From positions 1-55,128 of the forward strand of contig NW_026971375.1 of the NCBI RefSeq assembly GCF_963678635.1: DNA of 55,128 nucleotides, written 5' to 3'. The notes beneath the pieces were generated by a model that did no database searches, was not told the DNA's origin, and saw only the letters and a program-made list of their open reading frames with translations. The stretch comes from Symsagittifera roscoffensis (lineage: Eukaryota > Xenacoelomorpha > Acoela > Convolutidae). Position numbers and translations under genes: made by a program. Shown piece by piece: positions 44,646 through 55,128 of this stretch (positions are counted from its first letter, which is position 1; the number at the start of each line of letters is the position of its first letter).

Positions 44646-46511
44646 TAGTTATATAATTTTGCACTTCAATGACGAAATAATTCCTACAGACGTTTGATAA
44701 CGTTTTTACTCCAGAACTATTTCTACTTTGAAAGTAGCAGTTTTGTCAAAAAGTTTTGTTCAGTTACAAGATTTTGTTTGATAACCATGGCCTTGAAAAA
44801 CTTCACCAGTGGTACATTTCGCAAAGTTTTATGCAGTACATTTTTTTCTTACCCTTTCTGAAAAATATGTATGGGAGAGATTACATTCACATGTGACACC
44901 TATAATATGGATAATAATTATAATACTAAAAAAACTTATGAAAAAATTTTTTTCGCAATCCTCTGATACCTTTAATTTTAACAGAAAGGTATTTTTTCAT
45001 TAAATTTTTGAACAAGGTAACAAGTTTGATTTTTGGTTGTAAATTAGGATTTTTAAGACTCTGGCAGCTAGTTCTTTGCATGTTTTCTTGTTCAATCGGC
45101 TATGAGTATTACATGTAAAAAAAAAAATTTGTTTCTATGCAGCTTAAAGGAGCTATGCAACTTGAAAGAACTAGTCATACTACAGCAATCAAAAAAGTTT
45201 TCATAGAATATATTTTTAAATTAATTCTGTTGTCAAAAGTTTATTTCTTCGTGTAAAACAAAGGCTCTTTCAATTTTTGAACATCGAAAACATGTTAGAT
45301 TCGATTCTTCAACTCAATTGCTTATTGGTTTGGTTAAATTATAAGCTTGTAGTTTTATGTTATTTGGGATAAAACTAGAATCCGAACAATTAATCCGATT
45401 TTTTTTGGAAACCGAACTTCATTTGAATTTTTTTTATCTGTGTTCAGTTGTTGTAATAAGGTTCGACAAGATAAAATGACGAATTCCTCGAGCGTTTTGT
45501 TTACTAGTGCAGAAAACTTGAATTTAATCCCAAAAAAAATTGCAGGATTTAAAAATTTTGATTTCGTGATTATGATGAAAAATTGCGTCTACTTTACCTT
45601 CATAGATTGCAAAGAAGCTATGATTTGCCGTAGAATTGTTTTTTTTGTTATTCAAAAATTAAAGTTTTCCAATTCAAATAGTCTATTTTGCTGCTTGTTG
45701 AAATTCTTTACGAGAAAAGCGATCAACAATTTTGAGAAACTCATGTTTTAAATTTTTGTAGAAAATTTCGAAATAAGATGAAAAATACTTATCAAGAACC
45801 AAATTTAATCACTGTGGACCCCTCTCCGTTACAAACACTGTAATATAATGTGCATGGCAGCATTAAAGGAAGATTTTTTTATTTGGAAGCCAAACTGCGT
45901 GTTTTTTCAAAACTAATTTTACTTTTTATATCTATATTTGATTGTTTCAAAAATGTTCTTTCCTCTCACGTCAAAGATTTTGGCAATTACTTTACCCCTA
46001 CTATGCTTTTTAAAATCCTGAACTGCAGAAGTTTATGTGTTGATTATTTTGAGCTCTTTGAAAACTTAATCAAGGCAGTAGCTTTTTTACCTCCCAAAAA
46101 TTCGACCGTCCGGGAAAATTTTTGTCTAAAAGTTAGTGCGAACTCAAAAATTGTTCTTGCAGAGAGTATATCAAATCCTAGGCATGTAATAATACTATTT
46201 TTGTTCTTGTTTTAACCCATCTCAAGGAAAGCTCAATTTAATGTACTTGCTTTGTCAAAAAGATTAGTTAGTTGTTCACAAGTAGACAATTTTAATGACT
46301 TTTTCAAAATATGGCTATGTCTTTGTATTTGCTTTGGATTAAAACGTTTTTATCAATATATCGTACCTTCATGTTTGTTAAATTCTGAAACATTTTCAAA
46401 GGTCTATCTGCAAGAATTATTGTTTTTTTTTTGCTAAAGATTTTACTTGCATCTGGGTGTTTATGTGTTGAAATGCTGAAAATTTATGTTTTTCTTGATC
46501 ATTTGCTTTTT
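44646..46511. other. Intron, no gene recognised
   Basis: T-rich + strand with several frames of 60-121 codons (for example 45440-45751, 45850-46215). They are Phe/Leu/Lys-rich, as expected by chance from T-rich DNA, and show no domain, exon phase or conserved motif. Confidence 0.35.
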
Positions 46512-46866
46512 GTTCCGACTTTCGATACAAAAGTAACGGAATATTTGTTCTCGAGTGGGTTTTGTTTTTTCAGACAAGTTTCGACTTTTTAACTAGCTAT
46601 TTTTGGCGAAATTTTTTTATATCATTCGAAAGGTATTGTTGTCCTGAACTCAAATTTGGAAATATATTTCACCTGAGATCGTTTTTTGTGAAATTATAGG
46701 GGTTTAAAAGTTGCCATTTTGGCCAATTTGGGACAATTAACGCGCGATATATTTCGCGCTATTAACACGTAAGCGAGATTTAATCCCTCTTAGAAATAGT
46801 TGCAAATTGGTTCAACGAAGCTTATTTGCCATAAATGATTTGTTACAAGTAGCAAAATTTTTTTGA
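46512..46866 (+). mobile_element. 530-bp hairpin-ended element, copy 6 (3' truncated)
   Basis: Starts GTTCCGACTTTCGATAC after a T run and keeps GGGACAATTAACGCGCGATA, TATTTCGCGCTATTAACACG and GAAGCTTATTTGCCATAAAT. The match stops near 46866, before the 3' hairpin. Confidence 0.83.
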
Positions 46867-49732
46867 TTCGATGTTCTTCATCCAAATGTTTGGTTTAGAA
46901 AGATGAAATGTTCGTCAACTTAAAAAAAAAGTTCAAAAAAAATTTTATGCATCTGTTTATTGGTAACTGATAGACCAGTCATTGCGTGCAGAGTCTTTAT
47001 TATAATTTGATCGAGAACTGTTTTCCATTCTTTGAACAACTTTGTCATGTGTCATTAAAGATAGTTAGCCTACCTAATTCCTGGATTCCTGAGCAAAAAA
47101 ATTATCACTGCTTGTTGGAGACTCGTGACAACTGGAATTTTATTTTTGGTATTTTGAGCAGAACCAAGGACACATAAGCGGGTGCCAAGTGTCCGATCTT
47201 TTGGAATTATTAAAAACGAAAGTTTTTTTGCTTCAAAGTGTTCAATTTGAATAGTTCCTCGTCTAGCACAAGCTTTATGATCTCTCAAAGTCAAAATCTG
47301 GTATAGAATGACGTTTCTGACTTTAATTTAGGTTTACTTTATTGGGACCAAAAATCAGACTTTTCATCAAAAAAAGAAAAAACTATAGCACAGAAAAAAA
47401 TTGACTTTTTCCCAATCGGGTGATTAAAAAAACTTAAAAATTGTTTTTCTTATGTCAGCCGTTTTAACAATGTAATGTTTAGCAGCCAATACCACAACAC
47501 CGTTCCTTTTTAAAATCTTTTCGTCTTTGCTCTACATTACATGCATATAAAAAGTAAAACAAACAACAGGTAACGAGCTATCTGTTAACTGAATTTCTTT
47601 TAATTAATCTTCAGCTACCATTAAAAATTGCATACTTTTTATAGTACAAAAACAGTTGTTCCAATTTTTTGGCACACTGTCAGGGTCTTTTGAAACAGTC
47701 AAATATTTGCCTTCAGAGGAGCAGTCATGCTCTATGTGTTTTTTCGGCTTTTTCATTTTTTGTTCCGACAATTTGAACAATTGCGAGAAACTTTGTATTA
47801 GGCTGTTTTTGCCTATTCTTTTTCGTTATCGGTTACCAAAATCAATCATTGGAGAGATTTGAGTGATATATCATATCAGAAATCTTTCAATATTGATTCG
47901 AACGACATTTAGAAAAATTCAAAAAATTTCTGCATGTATCGAGAAAAACCGGTTTGAATTTTTTGACTTTTAGGTTGAACTTGAATTAGTGAAGCGAGCG
48001 AGCTATCAAGCTTAGTTTTGCTTGGTTTTAGATTTTTACAATAGCTTATTTATGCTTATATTCATTTTATTTGAGTTAAATTAGCTCCGGAGGTTTTTAA
48101 TGCCATTTTTTGCCAATTTTGATTTTTTGTTGTTTTTCTAGTCTTGTTACTTCAAAAACTGTTGTACTGTTGTCCTGTAACTTCAAGAAACGTTGTCCTA
48201 TCTTACTGCGACTGTCGAATATGCATACATTATAACTTGATGTCAGATTCTTTTTTCACACCACGCAGAAAATTCTACAATTTTTTATAATAAAAAAAAT
48301 CGTAGATTTTTAAAGACTATGGTCGGAGCATTGTGTGATACTTGCACGCTATCCTTGTATTAATATGGCAATACAGTAGCTGAATCGATTTCAACAACAA
48401 GACGGCTCGTATCTGAGCAAAATGCTGATTGTTGCGACTGCCCTTCATTTGCCAAATTTTGAGTCGTATAAAGAATTAATGAGACGAATTTGCTTGATTT
48501 CAATTTGAAAGATTGCTTTGTACAACGTTTTTTTGTTCAAAATTATGTTTGTTGCTTTGCTCTCAGCATGGTTGATTAGGTCATCAAAGTATTGAACGAC
48601 CAGATTCCCCAAAACTTTTACGGGAAGTTGGACTGAAAAAAGACAGCCCCACTATCTATATTTTTCGCCCTCTGCAAAAATATGAACAATAAGGATCTTT
48701 CTTGCTTTTCATAAAAAAAAACAAAGTTTTCGTTTAACTTAGTTTGATTTTGTTTCGTGGTAAGTTTAAGCTTCTAAAAGGGACTTTTTGATGCAAGACT
48801 TTAGCAAGTTTTTTTAAGAGTTTGATTTATTGATGAGATTATATTTTGTAACTGTAGACATCCTTAATATAATTACCTATTTAAATTGAAAAACTGAAGC
48901 GTTTTTTTTTTACCAGCTTGTTTTTTGTTGGTTTGAAATTTCATCGCGTTTCTGATTTCTTGCCTATTCCCAGATACAACTTCACTCTATAAAAATCTGA
49001 AATAGAAGCAAAAATGTATTCTGTGATTAGTTCTATAACATTACCAATTTTCGCGAGCCTGAATTTAAAAAACTTCAATTGCGAAACCATTTTTTTTTAC
49101 TTTCAAATAGACACTAGCCATACGACTCAATTTTTTTGTATACTTTTCGTGACACTGATACAACTCTATCCTGAACCTGATTTGTTTTCATAAATTGGAT
49201 AGCTGATCTTCAAAATAAACAAATCTTTTTGATTCCATCGTTTCCTATTGTACAAAATTGAAGAGAAAAGATACACATAAATTTTTGAATTTTTCCTTGA
49301 TTTCAACCAGTCTGAACTTTTGCTTGAAAAACTTGGCTGAAATCAAGCAAAGGTTGAGCCTGGTTGAACTCAAAGAAAAATTCAAAGATTCTTGTGCAAT
49401 TTTTCTTTTTAATTTTGTACATCAGGAAACTGTGGAATCAAAAATAATTGCTATTTTAAAGATCAGTTATCCTATTTATGAAATTGTTCATTTGACAGTT
49501 TTTTCATTTTAGTTTTGAAAAAAAAGTTGAAATAATGAAAAAATGTTCCTTGAAATTGAACTTAGTAATAAAATATTCCGATAGTTTTTGCGCTATTTTA
49601 ATAGAATCAATATAAAACAAATGTAGACGAACGACTCTTAGCTACTTGCTAGCATATTAATCGATGAAACTACGGTTTTTAATTAAACTGCGGATAAATT
49701 GGAACCAAATTCATCTAATCACAGATATTTAG
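46867..49732. other. Intron, no confirmed gene
   Basis: AT-rich. A minus-strand frame at 47070-47294 (TLGTRLCVLGSAQNTKNKIP) is reminiscent of the C-terminal tail of some LINE proteins, but the match is too weak to call. At 48396-48455 a short minus-strand piece (ACAAGACGGCTCGTATC, GCGACTGCCCTT) looks like the 3' end of the 530-bp family. Confidence 0.35.
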
Positions 49733-50083
49733 GCCCCGAACCGGTTCTGAACCTGCAACAAATTCCTTCCGATGAATTTGCCATTTTGTTGTCGTGGGAT
49801 GAACCCGCCGACACCCGACGAATAAGGCCAGATGGTTACGAAATTACAATTACAACCTTAAGTGGGAAGACCCTAATATCCACGTGGCTACTAGCTTCGA
49901 CTCAAAACAATCAGACTGCCTACACTTTCGATTCATCGTCGATCAAATCTCTACCAGTTGCCACTGAATTCATATGTTCAGTGCGCACTTCAATTCCAAA
50001 CCCCTGTCAATCAAAAGACGAATTTCAAGAAGTGTTTTACGATTTCAATGTCAGCACTCGAAATATAAGCTGCAAAACTCGAG
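49733..50083 (+). CDS. FN3 module exon (117 codons, phase 1-1)
   Basis: The clearest FN3 unit. It reads GPEPVLNLQQIPSDEFAILL then SWDEPADTRRIRPDGYEITI, giving the A strand, the B-strand Trp followed by D-x-P, and the C-strand Tyr-Glu-Ile. After a longer loop, LPVATEFICSVRT forms the F strand. The exon ends SCKTRG. Acceptor ATATTTAG (49732) is chosen over ACAG eight bases earlier because it alone keeps phase 1. The donor CGA-G/gtaaaa also ends in phase 1, making 351 nt. The module is longer than a typical FN3 domain of 85-100 residues, with the extra length in the C-C' and F-G loops. Confidence 0.78.
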
Positions 50084-50878
50084 GTAAAATATTTACGATC
50101 TCTTCAATAATGCTCTCAGTTTATAATTTTTTTTTTTCGTATTGGTATATGAATCTTTTTCAGAAGAAAATTCCTGGATTCCGGCGCTTTCATAAATGAA
50201 CGTAATAAAAACACTTATGTAAGTCGCCTTGATGATTTTTATATGATTTTTTTAATGTTGTAAATCTTTTGGGGTTTGATTTAACTTTTAAGTTCAGTAA
50301 TGTTCCTTCGTTAAATGGACGGCAAATGGCACTCTGTCTATAACTAAAGCGCAAATGGAGCAAAAAAATGTGAAAAACTCAAATTTGAAAGTGGATATTA
50401 CTTAGATTTTTTAGCGAATAACCAAAAAAGTTAACTAATAGTCCAGTTTGCTCAAATTGGTTGTTTTATTTAAAAAAATAATTCTCATAAAGTTTTCTTA
50501 AATTTCGAAGAAATTTAATGCCACCCACTTTTTTTCGCTAAAAATCGAAAGTTAATTTATTTAAAAACCAAGTCGGTTTTTCTTTGCTTGCGTTCATCGT
50601 CAATTATTGGAGTTGGTGCAATAAAAAAGCGGATAGTCAACAGCGAAATTGAGGGGGAGGTTGAGTGCCCCTCTCAGGAATTCTATAGACCCTTGCCAAG
50701 CAAAGGGTGCCCCCTTTGGTACTATTTGCTACACGAGTTATGATATGACCTATCAACACAAAATTGTTCTGACGCCCCCATTGTTTGTGACCAGAAACTA
50801 CTTAAAAAAGGGCAACAAAATAAATACTCTTCCGAAAAATAAACATTTTCTGATTAGGTTTTGGCGGCAAAGCACAAG
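50084..50878. other. Short intron between FN3 exons
   Basis: 795 bp, mostly AT-rich. A GC-richer patch at 50648-50730 has an open frame, but in a register that does not match the following exon and with no domain. Confidence 0.45.
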
Positions 50879-51022
50879 AACCCAGTTTCACTTTCTTCAG
50901 TCCTACATTAATAATTCTCCAATGGAAAACACCGGATGATTTTTTGAACCAGTTTGAAGATGACTACTACTCAATTCTTCTCAACGGGAAAGAGAAGCAT
51001 TCCGTCGCGCCAATTTCCACAG
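50879..51022 (+). CDS. FN3 half-module exon (48 codons, phase 1-1)
   Basis: From acceptor AAAGCACAAG (50878) to donor ACA-G/gtcggt the frame reads EPSFTFFSPTLIILQWKTPD then DFLNQFEDDYYSILLNGKEK and ends PIST. LIILQWKTPDD is a textbook FN3 B strand with Trp, and DDYYSILL is the C strand. Only the N-terminal half of the domain is present, so the rest should be in a downstream exon. The acceptor lacks a good pyrimidine tract. The alternative TTTCTTCAG (50895) is a better splice signal but breaks the phase-1 pattern. Confidence 0.6.
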
Positions 51023-51311
51023 GTCGGTTGAATAACGGTTACAACATGAACACAACTCTGTAAAATTGGCAAATAAATCATCGCGATGAGAAATGGCATT
51101 TTCCCAGTCCAAAATTTTTCCAGGAAACTGAAATAGAGATTTTTTATGAAAACTTTTTATTAAAGTATATTCAACGTTTATCGTAAGATTTATCAGGGAA
51201 AAACAATCTTATCATCTCACACTTATTAATGAAACTTGGTATAATCATTTTTTCTGCTTCTGTTAGTTTATTTTAAATTTTCTGCTAATTCAAAATTCTA
51301 GCCTTAAAAGA
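51023..51311. other. Intron start, nothing recognised
   Basis: AT-rich, no repeats or coding signal. Confidence 0.3.
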
Positions 51312-51805
51312 ACAAGACTGCTCGCATATCAGGGCAAAGCGCTGAACGTTCCGACCAGCCCTTATTCATATCGAACGGTTTTTGGCAAATTTGTTTTATG
51401 AAAAACAATAAACTTTGGACAATATCAAAGATCATGTGTGAAAACTTCCATCGCACGAAACTAATACGACCGACTAGCTTCAATTCAATTTGGAACGATA
51501 TTGTTGTGCGGTATGTAGCGCCACGCTTAAATAAACTTCGTTACGCTTTCAGGATTATAGAAAAATCTACAAAGCTTGCATAAATTAGTCCAGAGCATGA
51601 CCAAACGATTTTTCAAACTCCCAAAATTTTGCAAAAAATAATCGGAGGTAAAATATACCAATATATTTGTAATTTGGGAGTCAATATCTTCATTGGGGCA
51701 TTAGAATGTTTTTACTCAAAACTATTAATCCGATCGCCGAAAATTCACTGATTAAAAAACCACACCAAACATAAATATTCTGTTTTTTTCGAAGATCGAG
51801 AAAAC
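51312..51805 (-). mobile_element. 530-bp hairpin-ended element, copy 7 (diverged)
   Basis: Opens with the family's 3' end on the minus strand (ACAAGACTGCTCGCATATCA, hairpin CAGGGCAAAGCGCTG, GTTCCGACCAGCCCTTA). Later it retains AATAATCGGAGGTAAAATAT and ACATAAATATTCTGTTTTTT before the next copy. The middle is poorly conserved. Confidence 0.6.
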
Positions 51806-51809
51806 AAAA

Positions 51810-52186
51810 CAAAACTGCTCGTATCAGGGCAAAAATCTTAATGTTTTGACTGATTTTTATATTATAGGGGGTATTGTTTGTTTGAACCATTATGAAGTTT
51901 GACAAAAAAATGCAATTTTTGAGACTTTTTGAAAACCGTACCCCACACGTCAAGTAAAGTACAAATCGTGCGATACTTGTCCTAAATTAGCCAAATTGGC
52001 AATCTTTAAGACCTACTTACTATACACAAAATAATAACAAGTGTAATATTTGTTTGAAGTTGAACTCAAAACAACAGCTGATATAAAAAGATCCGTCAAA
52101 AATGGCCAGTAAAAAATTCGAAAATTATGGAGAAGAAAAACCCATCCCGAGTACAAATAATCCATCACTTTTTCGAAAGACGGAAC
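51810..52186 (-). mobile_element. 530-bp hairpin-ended element, copy 8 (internal deletion)
   Basis: Tandem to the previous copy and in the same orientation. It starts AACTGCTCGTATCAGGGC and ends CGAAAGACGGAAC, with CACACGTCAAGTAAAGTACA and AAAGATCCGTCAAAAATGGC between. It is about 150 bp shorter than the most complete copy. Confidence 0.72.
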
Positions 52187-53154
52187 AAGACGGAACTCAG
52201 ATCTCAAATCAATTTCAGAAGCAGCAATCTCAACGCTGGTTTTATAAAGATTTTATTGAGGGTAGATATATAAACAAACTGAAAAAAATTGAATCATACG
52301 TGTTTGAAGTAAATTGATTCTAACAAGACTTCTCATATTTAGAAAAAATGTCAAAAACAGTCGGTTTTGTTATTCTACACACTATGTAAAATATTCAAGT
52401 GATTTATTTAGCCTCTGGTTAAATGTAATCCAAAATAAATTGCCTACTACGCTAAGCCTTAATATAAAACTAGTTGGCAAATAGCAAACTGTGATGGATG
52501 TAATTTAAAACACATAAGCTTTTGCAAAAAAAAATCACTTCTGAAATCTCATATTAACTTCAAGTGCCAGCACCAACAACGATGGCCATTTATGTGGATA
52601 TTATCTGCTTATTCAATTAGCTTTGAAACTGGTTTACGTCTGCTGCAGAACTAAAACTCCAAAAAGTCTAAATTTCAGTTTAAAAATCATCTTTAAAAAA
52701 CTGCACTTGTAAAAATGACAAAAGGAGAATTTGAGTTTAACGTTCGCAAAAAATGATTTACCGTTTTCAGAGGCGGATCTAGAACTTTCTTGATGAGACG
52801 GAATTTGTCGACTTTTTGTTGTTCGACGATATGATTTTTCATGCTCCAGGCAAACTTCAGAAAAAAGGAAAAAAGGTCCTAAATTTTTTGAAGGTCTTGT
52901 TTGGAAAATGTTCATTAAAAATTTCGCTCTTTTGAAGGATCAAAAGTAGTATATGTGGCACCAAAGGTGTCTTTAAAAAATTTTTAGGTTTGGTCTGCAA
53001 AAACTAGATTTCAAAAAACAATATCAAAGGGGGACTCTTTGGTTGCTGAGGAGGCTGAATCGCTGAGTTGAAGCGTCTTAGTATGAATCCAGTAAGCCAG
53101 GGCTTTAACGCAGTTTATATCAAAAACAATTGCCTTGTCTAAAAATGGATTTTT
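52187..53154. other. Intron with a MITE-like relative
   Basis: AT-rich. 52765-53060 begins near AGAGGCGGATCTAG and contains GGCACCAAAGGTGTCT, resembling the GC-richer element at 44305-44645 in inverse orientation. The evidence is weak. Nothing else is recognised. Confidence 0.35.
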
Positions 53155-53954
53155 GTTCCGACTTTCGAATAAGTGATGGAATATTTGAGCTCGAGGTTGC
53201 TTTTTCCCTAGATCAATAGCTAATTTTTTCTAGACATCCAGCCATTTTTGACCATATTGTTTGATTTCATTTGAACGGTATTGCTGTCCTGCGCTCAAAT
53301 TTTTTTAAAAAAATTTGTAAAATTATGGGGCTTATAAGATTGCCAATTTAGAAAATTTGGGACAATTAACGCATGATTTATTTCGCGCTGTTATACATAG
53401 GCGGAGTTTTAATCCGTCTTAGAAATTATTCCAAACTGAACAAGGGGTGTAGCGCGGGACATGAGGGCTAGTGAACCGTGATAAAGAGGATGAACGTGCA
53501 GGAAAATGCAAAAAGTAGATTAAAATTGTTTTTGGAAATTTTTTTGTTCAAATCTATGAGGGGTCGAATTTTTTTGTAGATATGTCATGAGAGAACGTCA
53601 TGACATGAGAGAAGCATATCTGTGCGGGGTCAACGAACAAAAAAATGTTAAGAAAATGTCTTTCGAGAAAGTCCAGATGTCAGTCAAAACATACCGAAAT
53701 GACGTCAACAAAGTCAAAACATACCGAACTTTGGTCGAGAAAATCGAGAAAAACCAATTTTTGGTCCCGAAATTTGACCCGGGTAGTTGTATTCGATACT
53801 TTGCTGTATGCAAAATCTATTACTTTGTACTTTACGAAGTCTGTGGGGATGATTTCCAGAAAACAAATAGGTTTTTTTTAAGTCAACACTAATCCATCGA
53901 CCTTAAAAGACATTTGAAGCATTCAGGGCGTCGACCTGATACGAGCAGTCATGT
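53155..53954 (+). mobile_element. 530-bp hairpin-ended element, copy 9, with internal insertion
   Basis: The 5' half (GTTCCGACTTTCG, GGGACAATTAACGCATGATT) runs to about 53441 and the 3' half (CTTTGTACTTTACGAAGTCT, hairpin CAGGGCGTCGACCTG, tail CGAGCAGTCATGT) resumes at about 53806. The intervening 365 bp do not belong to the family. They contain GTCATGAGAGAACGTCATGA and a direct repeat GTCAAAACATACCGAA (53693 and 53720), and may be a nested insertion. Confidence 0.75.
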
Positions 53955-54382
53955 CATAATTAAAAGTGAATTTCTTAATGTCAGAAATTAACAGATTTTT
54001 TTGATCATAGTAGATTATAGTTCTTCTTTGTACAATAAGTAGTTCAACAAATCGATCAGATTGTCTATGATTTATGCGTTTTTTTTCCGAACAGATGACC
54101 TCAAAACAAACAATTCCTCAAACTTGACACATCACCTCCGAAAAAAACGGAAAATCGACGTCATAAAAATCAGTGCTTGTGATTCTTACTCATATTTAAA
54201 GCTTTTCTCACAATCAAAAAAAATTTTTAGCAAAATTGCAACTTTCGATATTTGTTTTTAAAAGTTTTATTTTTTCAAGCTGAATTCTTATAACAGATAA
54301 AAGTATAAATTTCAAAGCTTGATGCGGTATACTAATTGTCACGTGCACAAAACTTTGTTTTAGCAAAGTTTTTATATTTCAG
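53955..54382. other. Intron end before the last candidate exon
   Basis: AT-rich, closing with TTTTTATATTTCAG. Nothing else recognised. Confidence 0.35.
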
Positions 54383-54490
54383 TTCTAAGTGTCGCAGTAA
54401 CAATCGAGCTGTGTACCTCCCAAAATGTGACCATTGTGCCAAGGCGAGAAGGACTGGCTGCTCAAGTTGCAGAAATCAGCGTCAGGAACT
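54383..54490 (+). CDS. Candidate small exon of the FN3-like gene (36 codons, phase 1-1)
   Basis: A good acceptor TTTATATTTCAG is followed by TT-CTA, completing a split Val codon as in the 27.3 and 43.9 kb exons, and the frame LSVAVTIELCTSQNVTIVPR continues to AAC-T/gtacgt in phase 1. Alternating hydrophobic residues and a Cys suit a beta-sandwich half. The part is too short to assign. It may complete the half-module at 50879-51022 or start a new module. Confidence 0.4.
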
Positions 54491-55128
54491 GTACGTTTTT
54501 TAAATAGACCAATATCAGTAGTTTTTGTATCATTGAGTCCCAGAAAAAATCAAAATAATCCAAAAAACATGATCAAAGCTTGTGTTTTTCAAAAAAAAAG
54601 AATTGCCTAAAGAACATCTATTTTTAACAAACGACATGCTTTCCAAGTTTGCTTTTAGTTGATTTTGATCTGAGATGAAGTCATTACTTGAATGACATCG
54701 AGCTTCTATTACTTATTCAATATCCACTTTTTGAGTAAAATTTGCAACATACAAACTGGGAAACTGGGCTATTCTTAGCGGCAAGAGCTCACTGCGGCAA
54801 GAGCTCACTTAGGCATCCGCTTTCTGAAAAGCTTTCATACTGACCTGTGGGTGTTTTGGAGGCCATAGAAACATGGATCGTTTGGTAGAGGCAATAACCA
54901 AATACTGAAACTTTTCAAGAAGATTAAATAAACCGAGAACGAGGGCCTTCGACATGCGAGTTTCGAAACTATAAGCATTTTCTTAAGTGAAATTCTGACA
55001 AAATTTATCCTCTCACTCAATCAAAACCATGTTTGATCGAACAAATCATAGGACCAGTTGATAAAGTTTACTACTAACTTTTAGAGCTCTAAATACGAGA
55101 AACTGGGATTTCAGAAAGTATTGAAATG
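54491..55128. other. Intron, with a 16-bp perfect tandem duplication
   Basis: AT-rich, no coding signal. GCGGCAAGAGCTCACT is present twice without a spacer at 54778-54793 and 54794-54809. No further exon is seen before the window ends. Confidence 0.5.

Noticed and set aside
45440-46437. Three + strand frames of 61-121 codons close together
   Set aside because: They are Phe/Lys/Leu-rich products of T-rich DNA with no motif, and the intervening stops do not suggest splicing.
47070-47294. Minus-strand frame resembling a LINE C-terminal tail
   Set aside because: Only a short vague resemblance; no RT motif is found upstream on that strand.
50649-50939. 96-codon frame overlapping the FN3 half-exon
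   Set aside because: It is in a different register from the FN3-like reading and shows no domain of its own.
53587-53892. 101-codon frame near copy 9 of the hairpin family
   Set aside because: It spans the junction between the insert and the mobile element, so it cannot be an ancestral gene.

Overview
The window is intergenic or intronic DNA from an AT-rich multicellular animal genome. Three things point to an animal: a BEL/Pao retrotransposon (a metazoan-restricted superfamily), LINE and Ty3/Gypsy remnants, and small exons with GT/GC-AG splice sites scattered over tens of kilobases. I cannot name the species. No bacterial-style genes, rRNA, tRNA or CRISPR arrays are visible.

Host gene. The only probable host gene lies on the + strand. 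It is a chain of short exons at 12237-12514, 27270-27551, 35361-35627, 43852-44154, 49733-50083, 50879-51022 and possibly 54383-54490. Every one can be read as starting and ending in intron phase 1. All but the first and the last candidate encode a module or half-module with at least some fibronectin type III (FN3) character: a Trp-Pro B strand, a Tyr-x-hydrophobic C strand, or a 'GL.PGT.Y' E-F turn. This is the usual layout of an extracellular or receptor protein built by exon duplication. Both ends of the gene lie outside the window. The 12.2 kb exon carries a frameshift and may be dead. One donor is GC rather than GT.

Mobile DNA by region. 211-9091: a complete BEL/Pao element on the minus strand, with two 438-bp LTRs that differ at three positions, a tRNA primer site, a polypurine tract, a 2-kb leader containing a 126-bp tandem repeat, and a gag-pol broken by in-frame stops and frameshifts. 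About 14240-25845: a decayed, 3'-truncated Ty3/Gypsy-like element on the + strand, with gag, protease, RT, RNase H, integrase and a third ORF region. It is strikingly A/C-rich and G-poor on this strand. 32560-33840 (+) and 40560-43080 (-): two LINE remnants. 37720-39230: a second Gypsy-type gag remnant. 36651-37403 and 44305-44645: short elements with imperfect terminal inverted repeats.

A recurring family of about 530 bp occurs at least nine times in both orientations (9094-9609, 10714-11185, 27010-27210, 29422-29946, 34804-35339, 46512-46866, 51312-51805, 51810-52186, 53155-53954). It has an inverted repeat GTTCCGAC placed at the 5' end but internal at the 3' end, where it is followed by a GC-rich hairpin and a shared tail CAGTCTTGTT. 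That asymmetry matches non-autonomous Helentron-type (HINE/Helitron2-like) elements. Two copies lie 22 and 59 bp upstream of the exons at 35361 and 27270, so transposon DNA forms much of those intron ends.

The remaining sequence is intron holding simple and tandem repeats, including a hairpin-prone 22-bp array at 31 kb, a roughly 370-bp tandem repeat at 29.3-30.6 kb split by one of the 530-bp elements, and a long G tract at 13.2 kb.
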